A stretch of 64,000 nucleotides of DNA from Streptomyces sp. NBC_00510 (GCA_036013505.1 CP107851.1:5420001-5484000), one strand, 5' to 3'. Shown: positions 23,715 to 32,677, counted from the first letter of the stretch. A program made the numbers and translations. The notes: a model not told the origin generated them from the sequence alone.

Positions 23715-24926
23715 GTGCGAGATGCGATGACGGTGGTCGAGGCGGCGTTCGCCGGTGTCCTGGGGGCGCCGGAGGGGGACGTCGAGACGGCGCTGGACGC
23801 CGGGGCGTCGGCGATGGCGGCGGCGGAGGCCGGGTGGGACGAGGTCGGCCGGGCGGTGGCGACCGCGGTCGCCGGGCTGCTGCGGGGCTGCCGGGCGCGC
23901 GGCTGGGAGGACGCCGACCTGCTGCGGATGGTGCGCCGCGAGCTGCGCCCGGAGCACGTGCGGCTCGCCGGGCGCCTGACCGCCGACGGAGGCGGTGACA
24001 CGGCGGGGCTCCTGACGGCGTACGGGGCGGCCGAGCGGCTGGACCGCTTCACGGTGGCGACGGCCGTGCTGGAGCTCGTCCGCCTGCTGGGGCGGCTGCC
24101 CGGGATCACGCCGCCGGCGGCGCCCGCGCCCGCTGCGGGCGGTGCGGGGCATCCGATGCTGCGGCGGATCAGGGCGCTGCTGGCGAAGGCGGAGTCCACG
24201 GCCTTCCCCGAGGAGGCGGAGGCGCTGAGCGCGAAGGCCCAGCACCTGATGGCACGGCACAGCGTGGACGAGGCGCTGGTCGCGGGTACGGCACCGGGCG
24301 GCGGCGGTCCCGGCGCGCGGCGGATCGGCGTGGAGCGTCCGTACGAGGCGCCGAAGGCGCTGCTGCTGGACGCGGTCGCGGCGGCGAACCGCTGCCGTGC
24401 CGTGTGGTCGGCGGAGTTCGGCTTCTCGACCGTCGTGGGCTGGGAGGCCGACCTGGAGGCCGTGGAGGTGCTGTACACCTCGCTGCTGGTGCAGGCCGAG
24501 GCGGCCATGCGCGGCGGCGGCGCCCCGGGGCCGGCCACGCGTCGCCCGGGACGCAAGGGCGGCAAGGGCGGCGCCAGGGGCGGGGACCTGTCACGGGACT
24601 TCCGCGAGTCCTTCCTCATCGCCTACGCGGGCCGGATCGGCGAGCGCCTGGCCGCCGCCGCCCGTGACGCGACGGAGGAAGCCGCGGAGGCCGGCGGGTC
24701 CACGGAGGTGCTCCCCGTGCTGGCGGCCCGCGAGGTCGCCGTCGGCCGCGCCGCGGACGCGATGTTCCCCGAGACCCGCACGCAGCGGCTCAGGGGCCGC
24801 GACCGCGAGGGCTGGGAACGCGGCACCGCCGCCGCCGACCGTGCCGCCTTCCACGGCCCGGCCGGCGCCGGACCGGGACGGGAGCGCGGCCGGGGCCCGG
24901 GTCCGTCCCCGGGTTCCCGGGGGTGA
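23715..24926 (+). CDS. DUF2786-containing protein
   Basis: A protein of about 403 residues with a helical N-terminal third. A DUF2786 motif lies at about residues 148-190 (MLRRIRALLAKAESTAFPEE, then EALSAKAQHLMARHSVDEA). The C-terminal part contains a nuclease-like arrangement of no clear family and a basic Gly/Lys-rich loop (RRPGRKGGKGGARGG) at about 277-291. Function is not established for DUF2786, which is widespread in actinomycetes and phages. GTG 23715 or ATG 23727 are the likely starts, neither with a strong RBS. Longer in-frame starts upstream would overlap the hydrolase remnant. Confidence 0.75.
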   Translation: MRDAMTVVEAAFAGVLGAPEGDVETALDAGASAMAAAEAGWDEVGRAVATAVAGLLRGCRARGWEDADLLRMVRRELRPEHVRLAGRLTADGGGDTAGLLTAYGAAERLDRFTVATAVLELVRLLGRLPGITPPAAPAPAAGGAGHPMLRRIRALLAKAESTAFPEEAEALSAKAQHLMARHSVDEALVAGTAPGGGGPGARRIGVERPYEAPKALLLDAVAAANRCRAVWSAEFGFSTVVGWEADLEAVEVLYTSLLVQAEAAMRGGGAPGPATRRPGRKGGKGGARGGDLSRDFRESFLIAYAGRIGERLAAAARDATEEAAEAGGSTEVLPVLAAREVAVGRAADAMFPETRTQRLRGRDREGWERGTAAADRAAFHGPAGAGPGRERGRGPGPSPGSRG

Positions 24927-25011
24927 GGGATCGTCCCGAGCCCCGGGGCACCCGCCCGCTCCGGCGACCGGACCTCCGGCACGGCGTCGTCCACGTCCCG
25001 GCCGCGTACGC

Positions 25012-25524
25012 CTAGAAGAGCCACCGGGTCTGGCTGTAGGTGGTGCCGCGGGCGTACGCGAAGGCCGTGGTGGGTTCCACCTCGTACACCAGGGCCTCGT
25101 GGCCGTCGCCGACGAAGACCTGGTCGCCCACCTCGAAGTGCCATCCGGAGCCGTACTTGGCCTCGTACGCCGCGGCGATCCGGCGCAGCTGGTTCTCGCT
25201 GCGCACGCGGGCCGCCTTGCCCTCGAGCACCACGTCCAGGCCCTCGCCGAGCGCGTTGTTGCCGGTGGTGAGGACGACCCGGCCGTTGCGGGCGAGGTTC
25301 TTGGCCTTGCGCTCGTCGGCGCCGGTGCAGAAGTGCAGGGCGTCGTCCAGCCAGACCCCGATGAGCGGGGTGACGTGGGGGCGGCCGTCGGGACGGACGG
25401 TGGTCAGCCAGTAGATCTCGGCACCGGCCAGGTGCCCGCGGGCGTCGTGCCAGGTCGTTGGGGCCGCGCCGGTGCTGCTGAAGCGGGCGTCGAGCTGGGG
25501 CTCGGGTTCCTTCTCTTCTGTCAT
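25012..25524 (-). CDS. pyridoxamine 5'-phosphate oxidase-family (PPOX/FDR) protein
   Basis: A 170-residue split-beta-barrel flavin- or F420-binding protein. Residues 30-60 show the classic strand pair (EIYWLTTVRPDGRPHVTPLIGVW), then HFCTGADERKAKNLARNGRVVLTTG. Such proteins bind FMN, F420 or heme and reduce diverse substrates, and many in Streptomyces are uncharacterised. There is no obvious F420-specific signature. It is on the minus strand, 18 bases downstream of the VWA lipoprotein stop in reverse orientation, so it precedes that gene in transcription order and may be co-transcribed with it. Confidence 0.88.
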   Translation of the reverse strand: MTEEKEPEPQLDARFSSTGAAPTTWHDARGHLAGAEIYWLTTVRPDGRPHVTPLIGVWLDDALHFCTGADERKAKNLARNGRVVLTTGNNALGEGLDVVLEGKAARVRSENQLRRIAAAYEAKYGSGWHFEVGDQVFVGDGHEALVYEVEPTTAFAYARGTTYSQTRWLF

Positions 25525-25542
25525 GGGTTCACTGATACTCCA

Positions 25543-27084
25543 TCAGCCCGCGCGCAGCGCGTACGCGCTGTCCACGGCTTCCGCCAGGTCGCGTACCGCC
25601 GGGTCCTCGGTGGTCGCCGCCAGGGCGTGCGCGCGGTCGCCGAGCCGGGCGAGGCCGGGGGCGCCGGGCAGCTGCTCGTCGCCGGTGTCGTAGGTGCGCA
25701 GCGCGTCGGCGAAGTAGGCGGCCACCGCGTCCACCCGGAGCCGCGACGAGGTGCCGGAGTCCCACAGCCGGCCGGCCAGCCGGTCCGCCTCGACGGCGCC
25801 CGCCGCCTCGTGCGGGGAGCGGTCGTGCGGGTCGAGCCAGCGCACGGTCGCGGTGGCGACGTGGCCCCGGGCGCCCGCCTTCAGGCGTACGGCGTAGAGC
25901 GCGGTGACGGTGTGGCCGGGGCCGACCTCGCCGCCGTCGACGCGGTCGTCGCGGAAGTCCTCGTCGGCGACGGCGCGGTCCTCGAAGCCGATCAGGCGAT
26001 AGCGCTCGACGGTGTTCGGGTCGAAGGAGACCTGGGCCTTGGCGTCGCGGGCGCGCAGGCCGATGTTGACGGGCAGCCGGTCCACGAACAGGGCGCGGGC
26101 CTCGGCCGGGGTGGAGACGTACGAGGTGTGGCCGTCGCCCTTGTCGACCAGCCGCTCCATCAGTTCGTCGCCGTACTCGCTGCCGACGCCGACCCCGAAC
26201 AGGGCGACGCCGTGCTGTGAGCGGGCCCGGTCGATCCGTTCCAGGAGGGCGTCGGGGTCGGTCTGCCCGGTGTTGGCGAGGGCGTCGGAGAGCAGGACGA
26301 CCCGGTTGGTGGCCCCGCGCCGGGCGCTCTCCAGGGCCACGTCGTAGCCGGTGCGCAGGCCCGCCTCCAGGTTGGTGGAGTCCTCCGGCGCGAGGCGGTC
26401 GACGACGGAGAGGGCGCGCTGCCGGGCGCCCCCGGTGCCGAGCCGGGTCGCCGGCAGGGCGACCCGTGCGCGGTCGCTGAAGGTCACGACGGCCAGGGAG
26501 TCGTCGTCCCGCAGTTCGCCGACCGCGGCGCGGAGCGCCTTCTGGACGAGGTCCAGCCGGCCCGGATCGCCCATGGAGCCGGAGACGTCCACGACGAAGG
26601 TGAGCACGGCCGGCGGCCGGTTCCCCTCGTCGGCGGGGCGGGTGGCGAGGCCGACCCGCAGGAGGGACCAGCCCTCCTCGCCGCCGATGCGGGCGCCGTC
26701 GACGGTGACGGAGAAGCCGTCGCCCGCGGGGGTGGGGTAGTCCTGGCGGAAGCTGTTGACGAACTCCTCGTAGCGCACGTCCGAGGGGGAGGGCAGCGAG
26801 CCCTCGTCGAGCCGCCGCTTGGCGTAGCCGTACGAGGCGGTGTCGACGTCCAGCGCGAAGGTCGACAGCTGTGACGCGTCGGGCGCCCGCTCCAGGCCCC
26901 GGTCCTCGTCCGTGCCCTGCCCGTTCCACTCGGAGCCACCGTCCTTGGGGGCGCCGTCCGCGCCCCGTACCGGTCCGGGCCGCCGCGTGTCACCGGCGTG
27001 GCCCCGGTCCGTGTTCGCGCCGCAACCCGTCAGGACCGCTCCGGCCGCCACCGCCGCCAGCACCGCCGCCGTGATCCGCCGCAT
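25543..27084 (-). CDS. YfbK-like von Willebrand factor A lipoprotein
   Basis: A 513-residue lipoprotein; ATG 27084 is preceded by AGGTGACG. The signal peptide ends in the lipobox LTGC with Cys21. A vWF N-terminal extension is visible (DVDTASYGYAKRRL, SDVRYEEFVNSF), then the VWA domain with MIDAS DVSGSMG and a later NT-x-LEAG stretch supplying the Thr. A C-terminal DUF3520-like domain follows (AQVSFDPNTVERYRLIGFED). Homologs such as E. coli YfbK are outer-face, metal-dependent adhesion-like proteins of unknown partner. No membrane-bound operon mate is present. It reads in the same direction as the downstream PPOX gene. Confidence 0.9.
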   Translation of the reverse strand: MRRITAAVLAAVAAGAVLTGCGANTDRGHAGDTRRPGPVRGADGAPKDGGSEWNGQGTDEDRGLERAPDASQLSTFALDVDTASYGYAKRRLDEGSLPSPSDVRYEEFVNSFRQDYPTPAGDGFSVTVDGARIGGEEGWSLLRVGLATRPADEGNRPPAVLTFVVDVSGSMGDPGRLDLVQKALRAAVGELRDDDSLAVVTFSDRARVALPATRLGTGGARQRALSVVDRLAPEDSTNLEAGLRTGYDVALESARRGATNRVVLLSDALANTGQTDPDALLERIDRARSQHGVALFGVGVGSEYGDELMERLVDKGDGHTSYVSTPAEARALFVDRLPVNIGLRARDAKAQVSFDPNTVERYRLIGFEDRAVADEDFRDDRVDGGEVGPGHTVTALYAVRLKAGARGHVATATVRWLDPHDRSPHEAAGAVEADRLAGRLWDSGTSSRLRVDAVAAYFADALRTYDTGDEQLPGAPGLARLGDRAHALAATTEDPAVRDLAEAVDSAYALRAG

Positions 27085-27290
27085 CACCGTCACCTGCTTC
27101 CCCCGGGGGCGCCCCCTGCGCCTTCTGCGACTGTGACGCAGGAGGGGGCGGGCGGGTGGCATCGGGGCCGTTGCGGATGGATCTCAGTCGGGCAACGCCC
27201 TCTCGCCCGGGGCGGCTTGGCGGGCGCGGTACAGGTCGCGCAGCGGGGCGGTCTCGGACCCGTGGTGGATGGCCTCGCGGTGCCCGATGC
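27085..27290. other. intergenic region upstream of the VWA lipoprotein
   Basis: Contains an imperfect inverted repeat (CCCCCTGCG near 27112 and CGCAGGAGGGGG near 27138) that may stop transcription from the LLM gene. A frame continuing past the LLM stop to 27184 is open but in another phase and is not counted. Confidence 0.35.
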
Positions 27291-28313
27291 TCAGCGCCAG
27301 CCGAGTTCCGGAGCCACGTGGGTGAGGATGCTGTCCAGCACATGCGCGTTGTAGTCGACCCCGAGCTGGTTCGGGATGGTCAGCAGCAGGGTGTCCGCGG
27401 CCTGGATCGCCTCGTCGTCCCGCAGCAGCTTCACCAGTTCCTCCGGCTCCGCGGCGTAGGAGCGCCCGAAGACGGCCCGGGTCGTGTCGTCGAGCATGCC
27501 GACCTGGTCGCGGGAGTTGCGGTCGCGGCCGAAGTAGGCCCGGTCGAGGTCGTCGGTCAGGGCGAAGATGCTGCGGCTGACCGACACCCGCGGCTCCCGG
27601 GTGTGGCCCGCCTTCCGGTACGCCTCGCGGTACGCCTCGATCTGCTTGCGCTGCTGGACGTGCAGCGGCTCGCCCGTCTCGTCGTTCTTCAGCGTCGAGC
27701 TCTGCAGGTTCATGCCCAGCTCGGCGGCCCAGACGGCGGTGGCGTTCGACGCGGAGCCCCACCAGATCCGGTCGCGCAGTCCCTCGGAGTGCGGTTCGAT
27801 CCGCAGCAGCCCGGGCGGGTTGGGGAACATCGGCCGCGGGTTGGGCGTGGCGAAGCCCTCGCCGCCGAGGACCGTGAGGAACGCCTCGGTGTGGCGGCGG
27901 GCCATGTCGGCGTCCGTCTCGCCCGGCTCGGGGTTGTGGCCGAACAGGCGCCAACCGTCGATCACCTGTTCCGGTGAGCCGCGGCTGATGCCCAGTTGCA
28001 GCCGACCGGCCGATATGAGGTCTGCGGCGCCCGCGTCCTCGGCCATGTACAGCGGGTTCTCGTAGCGCATGTCGATCACGCCGGTGCCGATCTCGATCTT
28101 CGAGGTCCGCGCGCCGATCGCCGCGAGCAACGGGAACGGGCTGGCCGCCTGCCGGGCGAAGTGGTGCACGCGGAAGTACGCACCGTCCACGCCGAGCTCC
28201 TCGGCGGCGACCGCGAGATCGATCGACTGGTGCAGGACATCCGCCGCCGACCGGGCCCGGGAATGCTCGCTGGGCGACCAGTGACCGAAGGAGAGGAATC
28301 CGATCTTCTTCAC
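27291..28313 (-). CDS. LLM-class flavin-dependent monooxygenase (luciferase-like)
   Basis: A 340-residue single-domain bacterial-luciferase-like protein. The TIM-barrel strands are recognisable: KIGFLSFGHWS, AYFRVHHFA, KIEIGTGVIDMRYENP, RLQLGISRGSP and RVSVSRSIFAL. These enzymes use FMNH2 or F420 and O2 to oxidise small organic molecules; no reductase partner is adjacent. The ATG at 28313 is preceded by a purine-rich stretch. The gene is isolated between the VWA lipoprotein and the APC permease, all on the minus strand. Confidence 0.9.
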   Translation of the reverse strand: MKKIGFLSFGHWSPSEHSRARSAADVLHQSIDLAVAAEELGVDGAYFRVHHFARQAASPFPLLAAIGARTSKIEIGTGVIDMRYENPLYMAEDAGAADLISAGRLQLGISRGSPEQVIDGWRLFGHNPEPGETDADMARRHTEAFLTVLGGEGFATPNPRPMFPNPPGLLRIEPHSEGLRDRIWWGSASNATAVWAAELGMNLQSSTLKNDETGEPLHVQQRKQIEAYREAYRKAGHTREPRVSVSRSIFALTDDLDRAYFGRDRNSRDQVGMLDDTTRAVFGRSYAAEPEELVKLLRDDEAIQAADTLLLTIPNQLGVDYNAHVLDSILTHVAPELGWR

Positions 28314-28392
28314 CCCGTGCCCAGCGCCCGGCGGCCACGTTTGATTCCCGCCCCAGGTCGTGTCGCCGGCGCCTCGGACGAGGCAGCGGAGG

Positions 28393-29622
28393 TCAGGCGG
28401 GCCGGGTGTGGCGGGCGCGTGCCGCGTACAGCGCTGCCCCGATGGCCAGGACGGCCGCGCCCGCGGTGACGGAGGTCCAGGGGAGGGCGAAGGCCAGGGC
28501 GAGGCAGCCGAGCAGGCCGAGGGCGGGGACGGTGCGCCGGGCGCCGGGGCCCAGGGTCCAGGCGGAGACGTTGGCGACGGCGTAGTAGGCGAGGACGCCG
28601 AAGGAGGAGAAGCCGATCGCCCCGCGCAGGTCGGCGGTGGCGGCGAGCACGGCGACGACCGCGCCGACGGCGAGTTCGGCGTGGTGCGGCACCCCGGACC
28701 GGGGGTGCACCGCGGCCAGGGTCCGCGGCAGGTGCCCGTCGCGGGCCATGGCCAGGGTGGTGCGGGAGACCCCGAGGATCAGCGCGAGCAGGGATCCGGT
28801 GGCGGCGACCGCCGCGCCCACCCGCATCAGCGGCGCGAGGCCGCCCGCGGCGTCGGCCAGGGGCGCCGCGGAACGGGCGAGCCCCTGTGGGCCCAGCACC
28901 GCGAGGAGGGCGACGGCGACGGCGGCGTAGACGGCCAGGGTGATGCCGAGGGCGAGCGGGATCGCGCGGGGGATGGTGCGCGCCGGGTCCCTGACCTCCT
29001 CGCCGAGCGTGGCGATCCTGGCGTACCCGGCGAAGGCGAAGAACAGCAGGCCGGCCGCTTGCAGCACCCCGCCCGCGGTCGCGTCGGCCCCGATGTCCAG
29101 CCGGGCGGCGTCCGCGTCGCCGCCGGTGAACGCGGCGACCACGAAGGCCGCGAGCACCGCGAGGACGACCGCGACGATGCCCCGGGTGAGCCAGGCCGCC
29201 TTCTGCACGCCCGCGTAGTTGACGGCGGTGAGCGCCACGACCGCGGCGACGCCGACCGCCCGTTGCTGCTCCGGCCAGGCGTACGCGCCGATCGTCAGGG
29301 CCATCGCCCCGCAGGAGGCGGTCTTGCCGACGACGAAGGACCAGCCCGCCAGGTAGCCCCAGAACGGCCCGAGCCGTTCGCGCCCGTAGACGTAGGTCCC
29401 GCCCGAGGCGGGGTAGAGCGCGGCGAGCCGGGCCGAGGACATGGCGTTGCAGTAGGCGACGGCGGCGGCCGCCGCGAGCCCGAGCAGCAGCCCGGACCCT
29501 GCCGCGCGGGCGGCCGGGGCGAAGGCCGCGAAGACCCCGGCGCCGATCATCGAGCCGAGTCCGACGACGGTGGCGTCGAAGACGCCGAGCCGTCGTCGCA
29601 GTATCGCGTTCTCACCGGTCAC
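28393..29622 (-). CDS. APC-superfamily amino acid permease
   Basis: A 409-residue polytopic transporter with about 12 membrane segments. The first helix has the unwound, substrate-binding loop VVGLGSMIGAGVFAAFAP, typical of APC permeases, and the sixth region shows FFAFAGYARIATLGEEVRDP, another family hallmark. It probably imports an amino acid or amine by proton symport. Start chosen at GTG 29622: TAGCTT lies seven bases upstream with no SD, suggesting a leaderless mRNA. It is divergent from the hydrolase operon. Confidence 0.88.
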   Translation of the reverse strand: MTGENAILRRRLGVFDATVVGLGSMIGAGVFAAFAPAARAAGSGLLLGLAAAAAVAYCNAMSSARLAALYPASGGTYVYGRERLGPFWGYLAGWSFVVGKTASCGAMALTIGAYAWPEQQRAVGVAAVVALTAVNYAGVQKAAWLTRGIVAVVLAVLAAFVVAAFTGGDADAARLDIGADATAGGVLQAAGLLFFAFAGYARIATLGEEVRDPARTIPRAIPLALGITLAVYAAVAVALLAVLGPQGLARSAAPLADAAGGLAPLMRVGAAVAATGSLLALILGVSRTTLAMARDGHLPRTLAAVHPRSGVPHHAELAVGAVVAVLAATADLRGAIGFSSFGVLAYYAVANVSAWTLGPGARRTVPALGLLGCLALAFALPWTSVTAGAAVLAIGAALYAARARHTRPA

Positions 29623-29629
29623 GGCGGCA

Positions 29630-29635
29630 AAGCTA
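29630..29635 (-). promoter_or_regulatory. -10-like TAGCTT of the APC permease gene
   Basis: On the minus strand TAGCTT precedes the GTG start by about seven bases, and no Shine-Dalgarno sequence is visible. A leaderless transcript is the simplest reading; a clear -35 box was not identified. Confidence 0.45.
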
Positions 29636-29697
29636 TACCGTCCCACTGCTAGACACGACGTCAACAAGCTGCCATCGTGGCCGCCGGGAACGACGAC

Positions 29698-29730
29698 GCA
29701 ACGACAGCGCAACGACAGCGCAACGGCGAC
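29698..29730 (+). repeat. 11-bp direct repeats upstream of the hydrolase operon
   Basis: GCAACGACAGC occurs at 29698-29708 and 29709-29719, and GCAACGGCGAC at 29720-29730. The 11-bp period resembles that of SARP operators, although the heptamer GCAACGA does not match the usual SARP TCGAG core. It lies between the APC permease and the hydrolase start. Confidence 0.5.
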
Positions 29731-29785
29731 GGAACGACCAACCGACGACGCGGTGACGCGAAGGCGAAGACGAAGGGCGGCGGAC

Positions 29786-30685
29786 ATGGCGCAGCGCTGG
29801 GTCACGGCCTCCGACGGGGTGCGGCTGGCGGTGTACGAGCAGGGGGACCCGGCCGGGGCCACGGTGCTGTGCGTGCACGGCTTCCCCGACGACCACGGTG
29901 TGTGGGACGGCGTCGCCGGGCGCCTCGCCGCCCGCGGCTTCCACGTCGTGACGTACGACGTGCGCGGCTCGGGCGCCTCGGACGTCCCGCGCCGCACCCG
30001 CGCCTACCGGCTGCCGCAGCTCGCCGCCGACACCACCGCCGTCGCCGATGCGGTCAGCCCGCGGGCCCCGGTCCACCTGCTCACCCACGACTGGGGGTCG
30101 GTGCAGAGCTGGCACACCGTCAGCACCCCCGAGCTCGCCCACCGCTACGCCTCGATCACCTCGATCTCCGGCCCCGACCTGGACCACACCGGCCGCTGGT
30201 ACCGCGCCCAGCTGCGCCGGCCGACGCCCGCCCGCCTGCTCAAGCTCGCCAAGCAGTCGCTGGCCTCGCAGTACGTCGGCTTCTTCCACCTGGCGGGGAT
30301 CGCCGAACTCGCCTGCCGCAGCGGCCTCCTGGACGGCGTCGTCACGGCCCTGCGCCGCCTGGAGACCGGCGAGGCCCCCTCCGGCTACGGCCCCGGGCTC
30401 GCCGCCCGCAACCGCGCCGGGCTCAAGCTCTACCGCGCCAACGTGCTGCCCCGCATGTTCCGCCCCCGGGTCCGGCACGCCGCGCTCCCCGCGGTCGTGC
30501 TGGCCCCGTCCAAGGACGTGTTCGTCCTGCCGCCCTGGCAGACCGAGATCACCGACTGGGCGCCCGGGGCCGAGGTCCACCACGTGGACGGCGGCCACTG
30601 GCTGCCGTCCCACCGCCCGGACCTCGTCGCCGAGCACGCCGCCCGCCTCGTCGAACGTGCCGAGAAGGAAAGGACCGCGGCATGA
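29786..30685 (+). CDS. alpha/beta-hydrolase, first gene of a three-gene operon
   Basis: A 299-residue alpha/beta-hydrolase-fold protein. The oxyanion loop is VLCVHGFPDDHG, the strand-turn YDVRGSGASD follows, and the nucleophile elbow reads LTHDWGSVQS (Asp where Ser is usual, as in haloalkane dehalogenases and epoxide hydrolases). A C-terminal GGHWLPSHRP supplies the His. The Asp nucleophile favours an epoxide-hydrolase-type activity. It overlaps the next gene by ATGA (30682-30685), so both are translated together. The 11-bp direct repeats lie in its upstream region. Confidence 0.85.
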   Translation: MAQRWVTASDGVRLAVYEQGDPAGATVLCVHGFPDDHGVWDGVAGRLAARGFHVVTYDVRGSGASDVPRRTRAYRLPQLAADTTAVADAVSPRAPVHLLTHDWGSVQSWHTVSTPELAHRYASITSISGPDLDHTGRWYRAQLRRPTPARLLKLAKQSLASQYVGFFHLAGIAELACRSGLLDGVVTALRRLETGEAPSGYGPGLAARNRAGLKLYRANVLPRMFRPRVRHAALPAVVLAPSKDVFVLPPWQTEITDWAPGAEVHHVDGGHWLPSHRPDLVAEHAARLVERAEKERTAA

Positions 30686-31554
30686 CCGCCGAGCCCGAGC
30701 ACCTCGTCCTCAAGCCGCGCGACGTGCACTGGGACTGGGACGGCCTGCCCGTCCGCTACCTGGACGACGACGCCTTCCTCACCCACTTCGCCAACGTCCT
30801 CAACATCCTGCTCCCCGAGGGCGAGGACTGGTTCCTCACCGTCTTCCAGCAGACCGTGCCGATGATCGGGGACGACCGGCTGCGCGAGGACGTCATCGGC
30901 TTCATCGGCCAGGAGGCCATGCACTCCCAGGCCCACCAGTCACTGCTGGGCCACTTCCACGACGCGGGTCTGGACACCGAGGGGTTCGTCGCCCAACTGC
31001 GCTGGTTCTTCCAGGAGATGCTCGGCGACCGTGGTCTGACCAGCAGGGCCGCGCACGGCTGGCTCGTCGAGCGGGTCGCGATCATCGCCGCCATCGAGCA
31101 CGTGACGTCCTTCCTCGGCGACTGGATCCTGAACGCGCACGCGCTGGACGCCCTCGACAAGCACGAGAAGGCCGGGGCCGTCCTCGACCTCTACCGCTGG
31201 CACGGGGCGGAGGAGGTCGAGCACCGCGCCGTCGCGTACGACCTGTTCACCCATCTCGACGGCCGCTACCGGCACCGGGTGCGGGCGCACCTGGTCGCCT
31301 TCCCCGTGCTGCTCTACTGGTGGGTGCGCGGGCTGCGCTGCCTTATGGCCGAGGATCCGGTGGGAGCCGGGAAGCCGCGCTGGCGCGACTGGTACCGCGG
31401 TGCCCGGCGGGGGCTGCTGCCGCCGCCGCGCGCGGTCGTCCGGCTCTTCTTGTCCTACCTGCGGCCCGGCTACCACCCGTCGCAGTACGGGTCCACCACG
31501 CAGGCCGTCGCCTACCTCGCGTCCTCGCCCGCCGCGCGCGCGGCGCTCCACTAG
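30682..31554 (+). CDS. PF10118 metal-dependent hydrolase (ferritin-like di-metal fold)
   Basis: A 290-residue all-helical protein of the family annotated as metal-dependent hydrolase (PF10118). Clustered acidic and His ligands appear in QEAMHSQAH, RVAIIAAIEHVTSFLG and EEVEHRAVAYD, the E-x-x-H pattern of ferritin-like di-iron proteins. Despite the name, a di-metal oxygenase or a related oxidative role is plausible. The neighbouring reductase would suit a di-iron enzyme that needs electrons. It starts by ATGA overlap with the hydrolase gene and lies 13 bases before the reductase gene. Confidence 0.85.
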   Translation: MTAEPEHLVLKPRDVHWDWDGLPVRYLDDDAFLTHFANVLNILLPEGEDWFLTVFQQTVPMIGDDRLREDVIGFIGQEAMHSQAHQSLLGHFHDAGLDTEGFVAQLRWFFQEMLGDRGLTSRAAHGWLVERVAIIAAIEHVTSFLGDWILNAHALDALDKHEKAGAVLDLYRWHGAEEVEHRAVAYDLFTHLDGRYRHRVRAHLVAFPVLLYWWVRGLRCLMAEDPVGAGKPRWRDWYRGARRGLLPPPRAVVRLFLSYLRPGYHPSQYGSTTQAVAYLASSPAARAALH

Positions 31555-31567
31555 GGGGTCCCCGCAC

Positions 31568-32677
31568 GTGTCCCTGCCCGACCCGAGCACCCTTCCCCCG
31601 CCTCCGGCATGGGCGACCCCGCCGCCCCGCCGGGCCGGTGGCTCCCGCCCGGAGCCGCTGCTCGCGCTGCTCGCCCGGATCACTCCGCTGCTGGTGCGCG
31701 GCAGCGGGCGGCGGCCGGTGCGCGAACCGGCCGCCGTGGACCGCTCGCTGGCCCTGCGGGTGGCCGAGGTCACCACGGCGGCCGAGGGCGTCGTGGGGCT
31801 GCGGCTGGTGCGGGCGGACGGCGGCACCGCCGCGCTGCCCGCCTGGCACCCCGGTGCCCACCTCGACCTCGACCTGCCGTCCGGGCGCCGCCGCCAGTAC
31901 AGCCTGTGCGGCGACCCGGCCGAACGGGACGCCTACCGGGTGGCGGTGCGGCTCGTCCCGGACGGGGAGGGCGGGTCCCGCGAGATGCACGCCCTCGCCC
32001 CGGGCGCGGTCCTGCGCACCCTCGGCCCGCGCAACGCCTTCCCCCTGGCCCTGACCGGCTCCGGGTCGCTGCTCTTCCTCGCGGGCGGCATCGGGATCAC
32101 GCCGGTCCTGCCGATGGTGCGCGCCGCGGCCGCCGCCGGGGCGGACTGGCGCCTGGTGTACGCGGGGCGCAGCCGGGCGACGCTGCCGTTCCTGGCGGAG
32201 CTGGCCGGTTTCGCGGCGCACGAGCCGTGGCGAGTGCGGGTCCGCACCGACGAGGAGGCCGGTGGTCCCCCGACGGGGGCGGAGCTGCTGGCGGGCGCGG
32301 ACGCGGGTACGGCGGTCTACTTCTGCGGTCCGCCGGCGCTGATCCCGGCGTTGCGCCCGGCCCCGGTGCTGCACGTGGAGCGCTTCTCGCCGCCGCCGAT
32401 CACGGACGGCACCGCCTTCGAGGTACAGCTCGGCCGGGACGGGGAGGTGCTCCCCGTCCCGGCCGACCGCACCGCGCTCTCCGTCCTGACGGGGGCGCGG
32501 CCCGCGACGTCGTACTCCTGCCGCCAGGGCTTCTGCGGCACCTGCCGGGTCCGGGTCCTGGCGGGCGCGGACGCGGTCCGCCACGGCGGCAGTGCGGCCG
32601 CCCGCCGCACGGACGACGCGATGCTCGTCTGCGTCTCGCGGGGAGCAGCCGGCTCCCGTCTCGTCCTGGACGTCTGA
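31568..32677 (+). CDS. phthalate-dioxygenase-reductase-type (PDR/VanB) oxidoreductase
   Basis: A 369-residue three-domain electron-transfer protein starting at GTG 31568. The FMN/FAD domain shows QYSLCGD and WHPGAHLDLDLP. The NAD domain shows FLAGGIGITPVLPM and YFCGPPAL. The C-terminal plant-type [2Fe-2S] ferredoxin domain has Cys at 318, 323, 326 and 355 (CRQGFCGTC...C). It passes electrons from NAD(P)H through flavin to a 2Fe-2S cluster and on to an oxygenase. In this operon the di-iron-like protein is the obvious acceptor. The first 55 residues form a Pro/Arg-rich N-terminal extension. Confidence 0.93.
   Translation: MSLPDPSTLPPPPAWATPPPRRAGGSRPEPLLALLARITPLLVRGSGRRPVREPAAVDRSLALRVAEVTTAAEGVVGLRLVRADGGTAALPAWHPGAHLDLDLPSGRRRQYSLCGDPAERDAYRVAVRLVPDGEGGSREMHALAPGAVLRTLGPRNAFPLALTGSGSLLFLAGGIGITPVLPMVRAAAAAGADWRLVYAGRSRATLPFLAELAGFAAHEPWRVRVRTDEEAGGPPTGAELLAGADAGTAVYFCGPPALIPALRPAPVLHVERFSPPPITDGTAFEVQLGRDGEVLPVPADRTALSVLTGARPATSYSCRQGFCGTCRVRVLAGADAVRHGGSAAARRTDDAMLVCVSRGAAGSRLVLDV

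Noticed and set aside
19889..24619. A very long minus-strand open frame of over 1500 codons
   Set aside because: It merges the real GT87-like gene with antisense sequence of other genes; only the part from ATG 21049 has membrane-protein character and a coupled start.
27184..27290. Open frame extending past the LLM gene stop
   Set aside because: It is in another phase, without homology I can name, and the LLM protein ends normally at 27291.
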